A stretch of DNA of 64,000 nucleotides from Bidens hawaiensis (GCA_021521415.1 JAIQDT010008973.1:1-64000); one strand, 5' to 3'; numbered from the stretch's first letter, positions 23,509-35,601 are shown. A program made the numbers and translations. The notes: generated from the sequence alone by a model not told the origin.

Positions 23509-25096
23509 TAATATAACGTATAATATACTTAATTCCCGTGTACATTTTATTTAATGTTTTATTAGTTTACGTTCGGTTTTTGTTAAGATTTGTATACTAC
23601 TAACATATTTGAATAATGCAGGTCTCGGAACTTGTTCGTGGTTAAAGAGGGCGAAAAACGATCAAAAACAAGCCGAACCGGAGAACCAAAGGATCAGGAA
23701 ACGAACCAGACCAGACTAGGCCCCCCTAGGCCGGAGCGCCGCGCGACGGGGGAGAGAGTGCCCACCGCGCGGCGCGGCGGTATGATTTTCCAGAATGTTC
23801 GTTCGTTAACCGTCTTATCGTATTTTTGGACACCTGTTGCCTATATAAAGACCCCTAAACTCACCTTGAAGCTCCAGACAATTTTGGTGAGCTCCGCGGA
23901 GTTCGAGAGCAGATTTTGGCAGCTTTGGAGTCGAAAAATCAGCTGGTACTGCGCGTATTGGTTGAAGACGAAGAACATGGGTTTTATCTTTTGTTTCTTT
24001 CGTTTTCGTTTATTTTACGCCATGAATTCTTATTTGCTTGTTTTGTTTAAACCTAAGATGCTAGGCTAAATTGCATGAACTACTTAGGCTTAAGATGAAC
24101 TTACTTTGATGTTTTGATTTGACTTTGGGATTGTTTATCGTTATGGTTTTTATGGTTTAGTAAAAGATTTATTTATATTTGATTGATGCGTATGAATGCT
24201 TAGGATTGTTTAATGAGTTTTATTCCATAGTTTTCCTTGATTATTGTCTTTCATATGATAGGATTGCTATTAGGATAATTACTTCATGTTTTTGATTATT
24301 TTATGATTGATGTCATGCTAAGGTCATAGGAATAATATTATCGAATAAACCTAAGTGTGCTGCTAACCTAAATCTATAAAGTGCTAGGTTATTGATAGGT
24401 CTTTACTATTTAATGTTGCTAGATTTAGTTCTTCGTTAGGAGTCCGTCTAGGGTTGATTATTTATTATTGTTGATCAAATCAATTAAATATAGTAAATTT
24501 CCTTTGATTTCCGCACTGTAAGGTAGGATTTCATTATAAAGGAACTAAATTATAAATAATTGGGTGATCGTAAGGGAACTTGATTTTTAAAACTGGTGTG
24601 TGTTAAAACTTGTTAGAAATCCATAGGTGTCTCTTGAGAAGGGTCAGGGGTCCTGTTCGGGTTTTCTTTTAAGTGTCTATTTTACGATCCCAGTTCCATA
24701 ACTAAATAGTCTCCCGGTTAATTGATAACTGAAACTTAGGGGATTCTAGCCTAGGTGGATGTTCATCATCATCTGAATTAAGTCTAAGTTATAAGTTTAG
24801 TCGTCCTTAGTTTTCTTAATTAGTTAAAATTAGTTTAAAATTAGTTTATTAGTAAAACCCCCCTTAGGCAAATAATAAATAAATAGTCGTGTCTGTAGTT
24901 GAGTCTAATTTAGCTGGTTTACGTAATTTAAAGAGTCTCGTGGGTTCGATATCTGGACTTACTTAGCTATAATAGAGTCGATTGGTTCACTTGCTGGTTA
25001 GTAGTTTAGTTAAGTTTAAGAGTCTAGAATTTATTACTTAGTGTTTAGACTAGCGTTTATTTAGTTAATAAATTAATAACTACTTTTAGCACATCA
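23509..25096 (+). mobile_element. Solo LTR, Tat-like, TSD ACCAA
   Basis: The unit is flanked by ACCAA at 23504-23508 and 25097-25101 and interrupts element C integrase at a Tyr-Gln codon pair. It starts TAATATAACG (canonical TG changed to TA) and ends GCACATCA. It contains a GC-rich promoter tract with GCGCCGCGCGAC and CACCGCGCGGCGCGGCGG (about 23735-23780) and a TATA box, CCTATATAAAG, near 23840. Length is 1588 bp. The 145-residue frame at 23632-24069 is non-coding LTR. Confidence 0.85.
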
Positions 25097-25101
25097 ACCA
25101 A

Positions 25102-25915
25102 AAACTATTTGGATTTCTTATGCAATCGGAAATTACATCATGGAAATGGAGCAAATATACATGGACATCAAACTAAGCTTCCTAGGGCGGTTGGTAGATG
25201 CGATATCATCTAGGTAATCGTGGGTCGGTTGACAAAATCCGCACTGTTCCTTGCAATCAAAGAATCAAACAAGCTGGAGAGGCTTGCCCATATCTACATC
25301 AAGGAAGTATTCTCTTCGCACAGAGTGCCAATCTCTATCATTTCGGATCGTAATACTCATTTCACTTCCCGCTTTTGGGTATGTCTGCACAAAGCTCTTG
25401 GCTCGCAGTTGGATATGAGCACCACATATCACCCACCAACCGACGATCAGAGTGAATGCACAATTCAAACCTTAGAGGATATGCTACGTGTATGCGTTAT
25501 CAATTTTGGTAGTAAGTGGGAGAGTCACCTACCGTTGGTGGAATTCTCCAACAACAACAGCTATCATACACGTATTAAAGTTGCGCCATATGAAGCACTG
25601 TATGGGCCTATGTGTCGGTACCTATTTGCTGGTCAGAGGTGGGTGAGAGTAAGCTTAGTGGTCCTGAACTCGTGCTCGAAACTTAGAAAATGATTGTGCA
25701 AATCCGAATTCGAATGGCGGTTGCTCGTGATCATCAAAAGAGCTACGCCGATAATCTTCGTAAACCTTTAGAATTTAAAGAAAGAGAAAAGTTCTTCTAA
25801 AAGTCTCACCCTGGAAGGGTGTTATCCATTTCAGTAAACGAAGTAAGCTAAACCTGTGCTACGTTGGACCATTCGAAATCGTGGAGAAGATAGGCCCGGT
25901 AGCTTATGTCATAAT
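25102..25915 (+). pseudogene. Element C: integrase core and C-terminal region
   Basis: The core reads [10 protein letters not shown] (first catalytic Asp is Gly), [13 protein letters not shown] (second Asp kept) and [15 protein letters not shown] (Glu kept), then [19 protein letters not shown] and [11 protein letters not shown]. Further on KVLLKVSPWKGV and GPFEIVEKIGPVAYVI are readable after frameshifts. Element B interrupts it at 25915, and the continuation is at 36189. Confidence 0.8.
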
Positions 25916-26503
25916 TGTTTTGGTCAAAAATTAACAACATTGATTTTGTAACCAATTTAGTAAATTGGGACTAGGTGCTTGTAAAGATAGTATGAACACA
26001 GAGATTTGGTGCGAGGAAAAAACCTGTTATCCTTAGGATAACAAGTAAAAAACCCCGGGTGGTGAAAACTATCAGCACTGGTTTATTAATAATAAAGGTG
26101 ATTACAAGTTTGGAACTCAAACTTGATTATGATTATAGAGAATGCGAGTACTAGTAAGTTCTCGAGTGCTAGAGTGTTTTTTGATCAAAGGTTGTAGCTC
26201 TATTTATATATGTAAATAGCTAACAATAAATCCTATAAATAAGGAAATAGTAGACTAAATCTTTATTCAGCCGCCAATCACTCCATTAAACACATTTCCC
26301 TTTTTCGTCACGTTCTATTAACGGAATGTCCGAGTCTTCAGCCAATTTTGATAATTACTTTGACCTGCTAAACAAGGAAAGCAGCGGACGACGTGTTAGT
26401 TATATAACATAATTATGATACCTGTTACCTTGGATGATACCGCATCTGGGAGTTGTTCTGAATATAATGTTTGCTGAGGATACTGAAAATCCGAGCCCCA
26501 ACA
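25916..26503 (-). repeat. Element B 3' LTR
   Basis: On the plus strand it runs TGTTTTGGTCAAAAATTAAC to ATCCGAGCCCCAACA. Minus-strand TATA region is TATATATAAATAGAGC near 26200. The direct mate is at 35602-36188. Confidence 0.9.
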
Positions 26504-26730
26504 ATTGTCCCCAAATTTTAATAGTTGTAGATATGGTTTACAGCTGAAAAAATTTTTGAATTTTGAATTTTGAATTTTTGCATGTGTGGACGATCTTGGC
26601 TACACGTGTTCATCATCCGTGACTCCTAAACATCTATATTTATCCGAGATAAATATTCCTAATTCATTCCGCCGTCTTCATAGGTAATATAATCTTTTCT
26701 TATTTCTCTTGCTTTTCATCTTCTCAAATC

Positions 26731-28345
26731 ATGAGTCCGAAGCTCCATAAGTCTAGTGTCGAAGATTTCATATCGCAAAATCTCCTTGCTAGTCCAGCGA
26801 GTGAGATATGCATTTTTTATGATGCCGATATCACTAATCTGCGGTCTCGAGGATGTTTTCCTCCTCGAACAGTTTTTAGACCTTTCGACACCGCCCTTTC
26901 TTCTGATCATGCTTCAAAAACCTGGACCTGTTTTCCGTTTTTGTCGTTTAAAATCGGCTTTTCGTACCCATTCCCTACCTTTACCACAGAGTTCTTTTCT
27001 AGAACGAGTCTTGGTTTCGCCCAAACCATGCCGATGGTTTGGAGGACCTTGCTCGTTCTGGAGAGATTGATCGCTGATCATGCTCTTGACTTTACCCTTT
27101 CTGAGCTTGCGTCCGTGTCTGATCTTTGCAGCTATGGATCTTCAAGATACCTTCTTAAAACTAAGTCTGGCCGAACCCCGCTTTTTCTGAAAAACACCCA
27201 AAACAACGACCAGTGGAAGAGACAATTCTTCTTTGTGAAAAGAGATTCCCTCCCTAATTCTAATAATCTTCCTTATCTTTGGGTTTCCAAAAGTAGGATA
27301 CTTTATCTTGAAGATATACATTGACATCTTTGTAACTGATATTTCTGTTTTTTGCAGCTTTGAAGTTCTTTGAGATTGCCCCTCCCACCAGAGAAACCGA
27401 GGATAAGCTTGCATCTTTCTTTCTCAGTGACGAGGAAGAGAGAACGTTTTATTTTTAGTCAAGCTTTTAAGAACCATCTCCGTCCGCGAGTTCCGTTATG
27501 TATGGTAAGATATATTCGAGATGTTAGTAGGATTTTTAAGGACCAGAGATACTAACCTGTGTACTTGTAGGCAAGTCTGCTCCTGCTTTGCTCTTGAAGA
27601 TATTGACAGCATGGCATCCACCCAAAGCACTATCAAGAAGGAACATGTTTCCAGCTCTATCCCTCGTCCAGAAGGCAGCCGAGCGAAAGGTTCTAAGAAA
27701 CGGAAGAGTCATGAGACCAGCGAATCCATTCCTGTGCACGACGTTGATTTCCACGATACCGTGAATAAGACTCAGTAGGTATCTTTTCAGTTTGTCATGA
27801 TTTCCTATATCTTGAGGATAATTTATATTGAGAATTCTTTATCCTTGTAGGGCCTTCAGTATCTTTCCTCCCGGTTTGCTGCCATGAGCCTTGAACTCCA
27901 TGAAGCCCATACTCGTATCTCTGAACTGATGAAGATAGGGGTCACAAAGACTAGTCTTCTTGATAAGAAGACCAAAGAGCTGGACGACATGAAACTGGAG
28001 CTGTCACTGGCCAAGAAGGAACTGGTCCATCAAGAGGCTGAATGCTTGGTAAAGGTCTATAAGCCTATGGAGGGGGCGAAGAAGTCTGCTGCTGTTTCCG
28101 TATTCCAATCCCGGCTCAGGATGGCTAAAAAAGCGAAGGAAGCTGGTCTGGACACTCCCTTTTGGGATGTAGCTGGTTGGGAAAGGGTCTTGGCTGAGCT
28201 GAATGGGGAAGCGGTGGAGGAGGCTGGTCCGAGCGGAGCGGAGAAGGTTGCGGAGGAGGCAGTGGATGTGGCGATCAAGGGAGCGGTGAAGGCGGTTGGT
28301 GATGAGGTGCAATTGGGCAGTGATGGTGGTAAAGAAAAGGCTTGA
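26731..28345 (+). pseudogene. Element B additional ORF, antisense to gag-pol
   Basis: A spliced plus-strand gene lies between the 3' LTR and the pol end, on the strand opposite to gag-pol. Exon 1 (26731-27292) starts MSPKLHKSSVEDFIS and contains FFSRTSLGFAQTMPMVWRTL and QWKRQFFFVKRDSLP, the pattern of the 'putative gypsy-type transposon' domain (Pfam PF04195). Likely introns are 27293-27357 (GTAGGATA...TTTTTTGCAG) and about 27505-27569; the last intron ends at about 27850. A lysine-rich linker (27611-27775) and a coiled-coil C-terminal exon (27884-28345) end in an Ala/Glu/Val-rich tail. A stop in exon 2 (27456-27458, TAG) suggests decay. Function unknown; such ORFs are known from Tat elements. 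Confidence 0.7.
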
Positions 28346-29810
28346 GCCCAATTTTTATGTGTTTGTGGTTTGTTATGGGTTGTAATGGTTATTGAACAAT
28401 TTTTATTCTCCTGTCTTGAACAAGTAAGCTTAGGATAATAGGATACATGGGTGGAGGGATCTTGACTTTCCAAGACGAAGCCCATGTTGTCTTTACTTTT
28501 AAACATATGACAATATTCGGGTGGAGGGATCTTGGGTTTTCAAGACGAAACTCGGGTGTTGCCTTTTAATTTCCTGCACTTATGATTAGTAATAATATAA
28601 TCTTTTGGCTTTAAGCATTGTGTTTAGTAACTTATAAGTTTTGGTTGGAATATTACATGTCTTTAATTTTCTGAAATAAATTACTTCGAGGATAGTGTAT
28701 CTTGAAAACATGTTTCTTGAATACTTATAGTTTCAGAAAAAGTATCTTTTAAGACTTTAAAATATCATGAGGATCATATATCCTGAACATAAAATACTTT
28801 TACGTTTTTAGAAAACATAATCAAAAGACTTATTAGGGATTGATATAAAATATCTTAAGGATAATATATCCTTGTGTCTTGTGTGAGCTATCACAACCAA
28901 ACCAAAAGATCATACCTTGAAATATAAATTGAGTGATAGAACTAAGTGTAAGGAGTACCTTCATGGAGATCATTTATAAATCTAGTTAGCTTACATATGA
29001 TGTCTCCAATTGTTGAGCTTTTTGAAGTATCATGTTTCTGGAATTTTTCTAAGTCAAAACAACTTTGTAATATCTCTCCATTTAGTGATTGTTCGATCTT
29101 CGATCTGTCAAAACAAAGTTAGATAATCATGGCGATGAAGCCTATCTACTGGCGATAAAGCCTTTTTACTAGCGATAAAGCCTTTTCACTGGCGACTAGG
29201 CCTTTACTTGAGAGACATAAAAATATCTAAGCTTGAGATAACACTAGGGAAAGTCCCAAACGTACGGGCATGTCAATGCCAAAACTTGAGATAACATGAA
29301 AGTTTTATAAACCTTAGATAACATGAAAATGTTATAAACTGTATGTGTGACACGTCTGCCACTTATCTTAAGGATTCGGTATATAGCCAACAACAAACGG
29401 ATTATCAGTCGGTCTGGTCCGCCTGTCTTGAACTACATCCGAATCATCGTGCACTCCAGGTGATCGTTAGAAAGGTGAAGACCTTTAAACCTTAGGAGAT
29501 ATCCGAGATATCTTATTCGTGCGCTCCAGGCATTCATCGGAAAGGTGAAAACCTTTAAACCTTAGGAGATATCAGGGATATCTTATTCGTGTGTGAGGTG
29601 ATCAGCCTCTGACCGTTGTGATGATAACATATCCTTGGGATAACTGCAAAACACTAAACTCTTGATGAGGGGTGGGTGTTAGCCTGGCTAACACCCCTCC
29701 GATGCTTAAGTCAGTAAACTTGATTTAGAGATAATAAAGTTCAAGGAGTACAAAAATAGATGAGGGAACTTACCTTTATCCTAAGGATATGAACATATCA
29801 GTCAAGGATA
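28346..29810. repeat. Element B UTR with several short tandem repeats
   Basis: Non-coding stretch between the additional ORF and the pol end. It holds GGGTGGAGGGATCTTG...CAAGACGAA twice (28447, 28518), CTGGCGATAAAGCCTTTT about four times (29147-29205), ATAACATGAAARTTTTATAA twice (29290-29335), and a ~70-bp unit twice (29449-29588). The word GGATA and AGGATA recurs throughout. Plant Tat elements often have such hypervariable 3' UTRs. Confidence 0.65.
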
Positions 29811-30960
29811 CTAACAAAAATATGCTTTAAGGTGGATAGCATTCCAGGCTCTTGGTATAGGAACACCTTCCATAGTGATTAACCTGTAGGCCCCTTTTCC
29901 TGCTTCTGAATCGATCAAGTAAGGGCCTTCCCACTTTGGAGCTAACTTTCCATCTGCTGGGTTAGTGGTATTCTGAAATGCCTTTCTTAACACCATATCT
30001 CCTACTTGGAATCTTCGAATCCGAATATTCTTGTTGTAGGACTTGGCTATCCTTTGTTGGTATGCTGCCATTCTGATCTTGGCGAGATCTCTAAGTTCAT
30101 CAATGGTATCTAGGTCTTCAGTAAGGCTTGGTTGTTGACTCAGTATCTCGGATGCTGGTTCTTGCTATGGGGATCACCATCTATGTAGGGATAACATCTT
30201 CGGCCCCAAACACCAAAGAGAAAGGTGTTTGTTCCGTTGCATCTTTTGAAGTGGTTCTATCAGCCTAAAGAACAAATGGTAGTTCTTCAGCCCATTTTCC
30301 CTTCTTGGATCCCAATTTCTTCTTTAAATTGTTGATGATGATCTTGTTACTTGACTCTGCTTGACCATTGGCTTGAGGATGTACTGGAGTTGAAGTCACC
30401 ATCTTGATTCCCCAACTTTCACAAAAGTTGATTGTTCAACTACCGACAAATTGTGATCCATTGTCATAGACAATCTCTGCCGGGATACCAAATCTTGTCA
30501 GGATATTGCGTTTGATGAATGAGATCACATCCTTTTATTTAACTTGAACAAATGCCTCAGCTTTGATCCATTTGGAGAAGTAATATGTCATTACCAGCAT
30601 AAAGACCTTTCCAGCAGGAGCTTTGGGTAGCTTTCCCACAATATCCATTCACCATTTCATAAATGGCCACGGGGATATGATAGGATATAATGGTTCAGCT
30701 GTTTGATGCAAGATGTTGCTGTGTCTTTGACAAGCATCACATTTTCTGGAGAAGTTCATTGCGTCCTTCTTCATTGTTGGCCAGAAGTAACCTATCCTCA
30801 GTATCTTGGATACTAAGGCTCTGCCCCCAGTGTGGTTTCCACAATCACCTTCCTGTATATCCTTGAGAACTTCTTGATATTCCAAGCATCTCAAGTATGG
30901 ACCTGCAAGTGATTTTCTATACAAAGTATTATTTAGGATAATATACTGGGTTACCTTCAT
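29811..30960 (-). pseudogene. Element B: integrase
   Basis: The zinc-binding part (30649-30960) reads IQEGDCGNHTGG...CDACQRH, in which the first His of the HHCC set is Gln. In the core, [14 protein letters not shown] has Tyr where the first catalytic Asp belongs, YDNGSQF keeps the second Asp and HPQANGQAES keeps the Glu. The C-terminal part (29811-30071) is well preserved: MVLRKAFQNTTNPADGKLAP, KGAYRLITMEG, PRAWNAIHLK. Stops occur around 30100-30540. The element could not integrate by itself. Confidence 0.85.
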
Positions 30961-31329
30961 TCGGAAAGCTCTTGGATTTTCTCCTTCTGGAATCTCGTTA
31001 TCCTAAAGATACCGCATTATGGGATGGGTCCAGGATATTGGATTATCTTCAGGATTCGAAGTCTCCAAGACTTCTTGGTTCTCCTTCGTTTCTGGAGTCA
31101 AGATATGCACGATGGGTATCTTAACATCATTTGGTATCTTGAGAGCTGATGCCAAATTTGCTAAGGCATCTGCTTAGGTGTTCTCTTCCCTTGGTACCTG
31201 TACTATATCAAATGTTTCGAAACACATAGCTAATTTCTTAACTATTTCTAAATATTTTACTAAGTTTTCTGCATTCACTGCATAAGAGCCATTAAAATGG
31301 TTACCTAATAACAAAGAATCAACATAAAC

Positions 31330-32830
31330 TTAAAGATACCTGACCTTCATACCCTTAGCTAACTGCAAACCAGCTATTAAGACTTCATATTCAGCCTCAT
31401 TATTAGTAGTTTGAAATTCACAAGATATAGATTGAGGTATTATGTCCCCCTGTGGTGATTTTAGCAGGATACCTAGACCTGTTCCTCTTATGTTGGAGGC
31501 ACCATCGGTATGCAAAGTCCAACTTTCCTTGATCTCCAGTTTTTGAACTTCCTTTTCTACTTCCTCAAGTATATCCTGGCTAAAATCAGCCACAAAGTCG
31601 GCAAGTGCTTGAGATTTTATGGCTGTCCTTGGTTTATACAAGATATCGTATGCACTAAGCTTCACAGCCCACTTTGCCATCCTACCTGACATTTCTGGTT
31701 TTCTCAAAACAGCTTTAATAGGATAGTTAGTTTTTACATAAATAGCATGAGTTTCAAAATAATGCCTTAATTTAGTAGAGGCCATTATAAGTGCTAAAAT
31801 CAACTTTTCAAGATAAGAATACCTGGATTCAGCATCTATTAGACTTTTACTTACATAATATACTGGATGCTGTTGACCTTCGTGATTTTTGACTAAGACA
31901 GCACTTATTGCACTTCTAGAAACAGCTAAGTATAAGGACAATGGTTCACCATCAATCGGTTTCATCAGGAGTGGTGCTGAGGATAAGTATTCCTTTAAAG
32001 ATACCAATGCCCTTTCTTGCTTATCTCCCCATTCGAATTTTTGATTCTTCCTCAAGATATCATAGAAGTCTTTACACTTCTCTGAAAATCTTGAGATAAA
32101 TTTATTGAGAGCTGCTATTCTACCTGTTAACCTTTGGACATCTTTGACATTTCTTGGCGATTTGATATCCAGGATAGCTTTGATCTGCTCAAGGCTTGCT
32201 TCTATTCTTCTCTTGGTAACCATATATCCAAGAAACTTTCCTGCTTTGACACCAAAATGACACTTCGCTGGGTTCAACTTCATGTTATACTCATCCAGGA
32301 TGTCAAATGCTGTTGCCAATTCTTTGAGATGATCCTCCGCCTTTCTTGACTTTACCACTATGTCGTCTATGTATACTTCCATCGTGTCCCCCAGTTGGTC
32401 TTTGAACATCAAGTTAACTAGCCTCTGGTATGTTGCACCTGCATTTTTTAGTCCAAAATGCATTGCAGTATAACAGTATATACCTGTGTGAGTCATGAAG
32501 GCTGTATCTTCCTAATCTGAAGGCTCCATTTGAATTTGTTGAAATCCTGAGGATGCATCCATGAAGGTTAGCAGCTCGTGGCCAGCAGTTGCATCCACCA
32601 TTGAGTCAATGTGTGGGAGTGGGAATGGGTCTTTTGGACAGGCGTTATTCAGGTCTATGAAGTCGACACACACTCTCCATTTTCCATTTTTCTTCTGGAC
32701 AACAACTAGATTGGCCAACCATCTAGGATATTGGACCTCTCTTATCATCTTGGTTTTGAGCAGCTTCTGCACCTCTTCTTGTATGATAGCGTTTCTCTCA
32801 GGAGCAAACTTTCTTCACTTTTGATGTACC
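31330..32830 (-). pseudogene. Element B: reverse transcriptase, RNase H and second RNase H
   Basis: RT starts near ERNAIIQEEVQKLLKTKMIR (about 32795) with CVDFIDLNNACPKDPFPLPH, FMDASSGFQQIQM (first Asp), a single stop at 32512-32514, then YIDDIVVKS (catalytic pair present). The connection/first RNase H has HPVYYVSKSLIDAESRYS and FADFSQDI-like spacing. A second, archaeal-type RNase H follows: SWTLHTDGASNIRGTGLGI with catalytic Asp and NNEAEYEVL with Glu. The dual RNase H layout is characteristic of the Tat lineage. The 388-residue open frame (31330-32496) shows modest decay. Confidence 0.88.
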
Positions 32831-33078
32831 GGCCTGAAAGATTTATCTATACCAAGTTTATGAGTAATTATAGATTTAAAGATACCTGTCATATCTTCAT
32901 GTTTCCAGGCGAAGTTAAAAGCTCTTTTCTTTAAGAAGGATATCAACTCCATCTCAATATCCTCAGGAATACTTGTCCCTAATATTACCTTGATTTCAGT
33001 ATCCTAAAGATCCAAAGATACTTCCTTCACATCCTGCTCTCTTGCTTGCAGGACCTTCCCCGGTTGTTTCTGTAATTG

Positions 33079-33781
33079 CTATGCTTGAGTAGGTATTGTA
33101 GTCCACTTCATTGATGAAGCATAACATTCCTTGGCATCTTGTTGCTCGCTTTCAATCTTGATGACCCCCGGAGGACTTGGTAGTTTCACACATTGATGAT
33201 AAGTTGAGGGAACTGCCTTCATGCTATGGATCCAGGGCCTGCCTAATATCACATTACAAAAAGATAAATGAGCCAATAAAACAAAATCTTTGTAGAGAGT
33301 TAGTTCCTTCAATATATATTGGAAGTTTGATTTCTCCCAAAGTGTTCTTGGTCTTGCCACTGAATCCTACTAGAACTGAGGATATTGGGATAATCTCTGT
33401 TTCAGGAATATCCATCTTCTTTAAGGCATCCATTTGGATAATATTCACAGAGCTTCCTCCATCAACGAGTATCCTGCGCACAAAACAATTAGCTATACAT
33501 AAAGTGATTACCAAACCATCATGGTTGGGGTCTACAAGATCACATCGGTCCTCCTCGTCGAAGGATATGATCCTTTGAGTTGTTAGAGTGAAAGTGCGGA
33601 GAGGTCTTTCTCCGTTGTCCATCTTTGTTTCTTTTGAACGCTTCTTAGCTGTTGAATATGAGGTTCCACAGATGTCGGATCCTCCCGAGATAAAGGATAC
33701 AACCTTAGCTCCGGGTGGAGGAGAAGGTGCCCTTTCAGGTATCTTGATAGGATCCTTACTCTTGTTCTTGTTTTTTTCCAA
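33079..33781 (-). pseudogene. Element B: protease
   Basis: ILVDGGSSVNIIQMDALKKM shows the D-G-G-S form of the aspartic protease active site usual in Tat elements, followed after a frameshift near 33300 by VILGRPWIHSMKAVPSTYHQ. The frame (33254-33781) overlaps the end of gag by 26 bp in another frame, so expression would need frameshifting or one indel has separated them. Confidence 0.8.
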
Positions 33782-35165
33782 ATAGTTCCTTTAGGTATCC
33801 TTTGCTGAGAAGATATCCTATTTTTTTCCGAAGTGCTATGCAATCTTCAGTGCAATGGCCGAAGTTTTCATGGAATGCACACCATTTGGACTTGTCTTTG
33901 ATGGATCCGGGATTTTCATTCTTTTTAGGCCATATGGCCTTGTCACCTAGATCCTGCATTGCACAAATCACACCACTAATATCAATATTAAAACAATAGT
34001 CAGAGATTTTAGGATACTCTTCATCATCCTTATCTTCTTCCACAGCGTTTATCCTGGGATTATCCTTCTTGGAATAAGGTTTTGGCCTAGTGTACTTCTG
34101 TGGAGTGTCTGACTTTCTATTGGTAGATTCATACTTCGGGATAACCGAGCTTCCATGAGCTTTCTTATCGTCCTCTAGCCGAATATATCTTAATGCCCTG
34201 TTTCTGACTTCATCAAGGTTCCTGCATGGAGTCATGACAAGGTCATCATAGAAAGCAGAATCCTTCCTTAGTCCCATCTTGAAGGCTTCGACAACAGCTG
34301 CCATGTTAAGGTTGGGGATCTCCAAAGCTTCCCTGCTAAATCTGGTTATGTAATCCCTTAAGGATTCATTATTACACTGAACAATTCTATATAAGTCACC
34401 TTTCATTTTCTCAAAAGATCTACTACACGAAAATTGGTTATTGAACAAACTAATTAAATGAGAAAATGATGTAATAGTGTTGGAAGGAATACTCAATAAC
34501 CATTTGAGGGCTGGCCCCATTAATGTTGAGCCAAATCCCTTGCATAGGCAAGCTTCTTTGATGTCAATGGGGATGGGGTTGATCTCCATCCTTTCTCTGT
34601 ACTGAGCTACGTGTTCCTCAGGATCCGTAGTGCCGTCGTAGAGCTTCATGCTGGGTGTCTGCAACTTCTTGGGGATCTCCACGTCACATATAGGCCAGGT
34701 AAACCTAGATAACTTATGGCTACCTACAGGCACTTCAGCTATGGGACGTATTATCCCTGGGATACTGGAAATCATATCCTTTATTTTCTGCAGTTCCCTG
34801 GCTATCTCGGGAGTTATCCCCTTATCCTGCACATATCCATGGTTAGTGTAGAAATTAGCATTAAATAAACTGTTACCGAGGTCATAGTTAGGTCTCTGGT
34901 ATCCTGAGCCTTGACAGCTAGTTCCTCTATTGAGGGTGTACTCAGGATAAGGTGACGCCTGCATTGGGATGTCATCTCCAATATGCACTTCAGAGGACAC
35001 TATGGGGGGTCCTGACGAGAATATGCCGGCTGGCATGGTTGAACGAGGCTGCATGTTGATGAATTCTGGCCTTGTTGGTCTAGGTAATTCCGAGGATACC
35101 AGAAGATAAATTCCTCCGTATCCTGATTGCTGCTGAGACGAAGTCCTTGTTGATTGTGTCCCCAA
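33756..35165 (-). CDS. Element B: Gag, main part
   Basis: A long uninterrupted 469-residue frame. The central region has the Retrotrans_gag pattern (LKWLLSIPSNTITSFSHLIS, FNNQFSCSRSFEKMKGDLYR, LRDYITRFSREALEIPNLN), followed by a basic linker and one zinc-finger-like motif WCAFHENFGHCTEDC. The N-terminal piece is in another frame at 35218-35517; an indel near 35170-35220 separates them. Particle structural protein; the state of the reading frame is good compared with pol. Confidence 0.85.
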   Translation of the reverse strand: MGTQSTRTSSQQQSGYGGIYLLVSSELPRPTRPEFINMQPRSTMPAGIFSSGPPIVSSEVHIGDDIPMQASPYPEYTLNRGTSCQGSGYQRPNYDLGNSLFNANFYTNHGYVQDKGITPEIARELQKIKDMISSIPGIIRPIAEVPVGSHKLSRFTWPICDVEIPKKLQTPSMKLYDGTTDPEEHVAQYRERMEINPIPIDIKEACLCKGFGSTLMGPALKWLLSIPSNTITSFSHLISLFNNQFSCSRSFEKMKGDLYRIVQCNNESLRDYITRFSREALEIPNLNMAAVVEAFKMGLRKDSAFYDDLVMTPCRNLDEVRNRALRYIRLEDDKKAHGSSVIPKYESTNRKSDTPQKYTRPKPYSKKDNPRINAVEEDKDDEEYPKISDYCFNIDISGVICAMQDLGDKAIWPKKNENPGSIKDKSKWCAFHENFGHCTEDCIALRKKIGYLLSKGYLKELFGKKQEQE

Positions 35166-35217
35166 GGATCCGGGATTCTAAAGGATGGTTGATCCTGGAG
35201 AATCAAAATCAAGAACC

Positions 35218-35517
35218 CTAGGCATTATTAGAGTAGCCTCCTGCCCTGGCTTCTTTTTTTATTCCTTCAATCTCCTTAAATAGCCTTGAGTTGGTCTTTT
35301 CCTGCTGCTCCATGTGTGTTTTGACCTGTTTCATCAAAGAAAAAATATCATTATTAGAAATGACCCGATCTACCCGTGTAGAGGATCCCGCGAATGGTGG
35401 AAGTTCTCCTCTAGGCTGAGTATTCTTCTTCGGCAGTGGTGGAGGTCCTGGGTTGATATTTGAAGCAGCAGTGACCACCGGAGCAAAAACTGAACTGGTT
35501 TTTGGTTGTGAGGCCAT
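35218..35517 (-). pseudogene. Element B: Gag N-terminus
   Basis: The likely gag start ATG lies at 35517 (minus), about 65 bp after the primer site: MASQPKTSSVFAPVV. It contains PPPLPKKNTQPRGELPPFAG and a helical MEQQEKTNSRLFKEIEGIKK segment. It stops at 35218 and the sequence resumes in another frame. The upstream ORF extension to 35613 is leader. Confidence 0.65.
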
Positions 35518-35580
35518 AAAGAAGGAATGAAAGTAAATGAGAGTGGAACAAACGAGTTTTGATGAATTAAAGCACCGATT

Positions 35581-35600
35581 GCCCCACGGTGGGCGCCAAA
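35581..35600 (-). promoter_or_regulatory. Element B primer-binding site
   Basis: The minus strand reads TTTGGCGCCCACCGTGGGGC directly after the 5' LTR end. The TGGCGCC start is the usual tRNA 3'-end complement in Tat-type elements; which tRNA matches the rest I cannot say. Confidence 0.75.
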
Positions 35601-35601
35601 T

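Noticed and set aside
23632..24069. 145-residue plus-strand frame
   Set aside because: Lies wholly within the solo LTR 23509-25096, across its GC-rich promoter and TATA box; composition matches U3-R, not protein.
28004..28506. Minus-strand frames of 115 and 149 residues opposite the additional ORF of B
   Set aside because: Shadow frames of the Ala/Glu/Val-rich coiled-coil exon on the plus strand.
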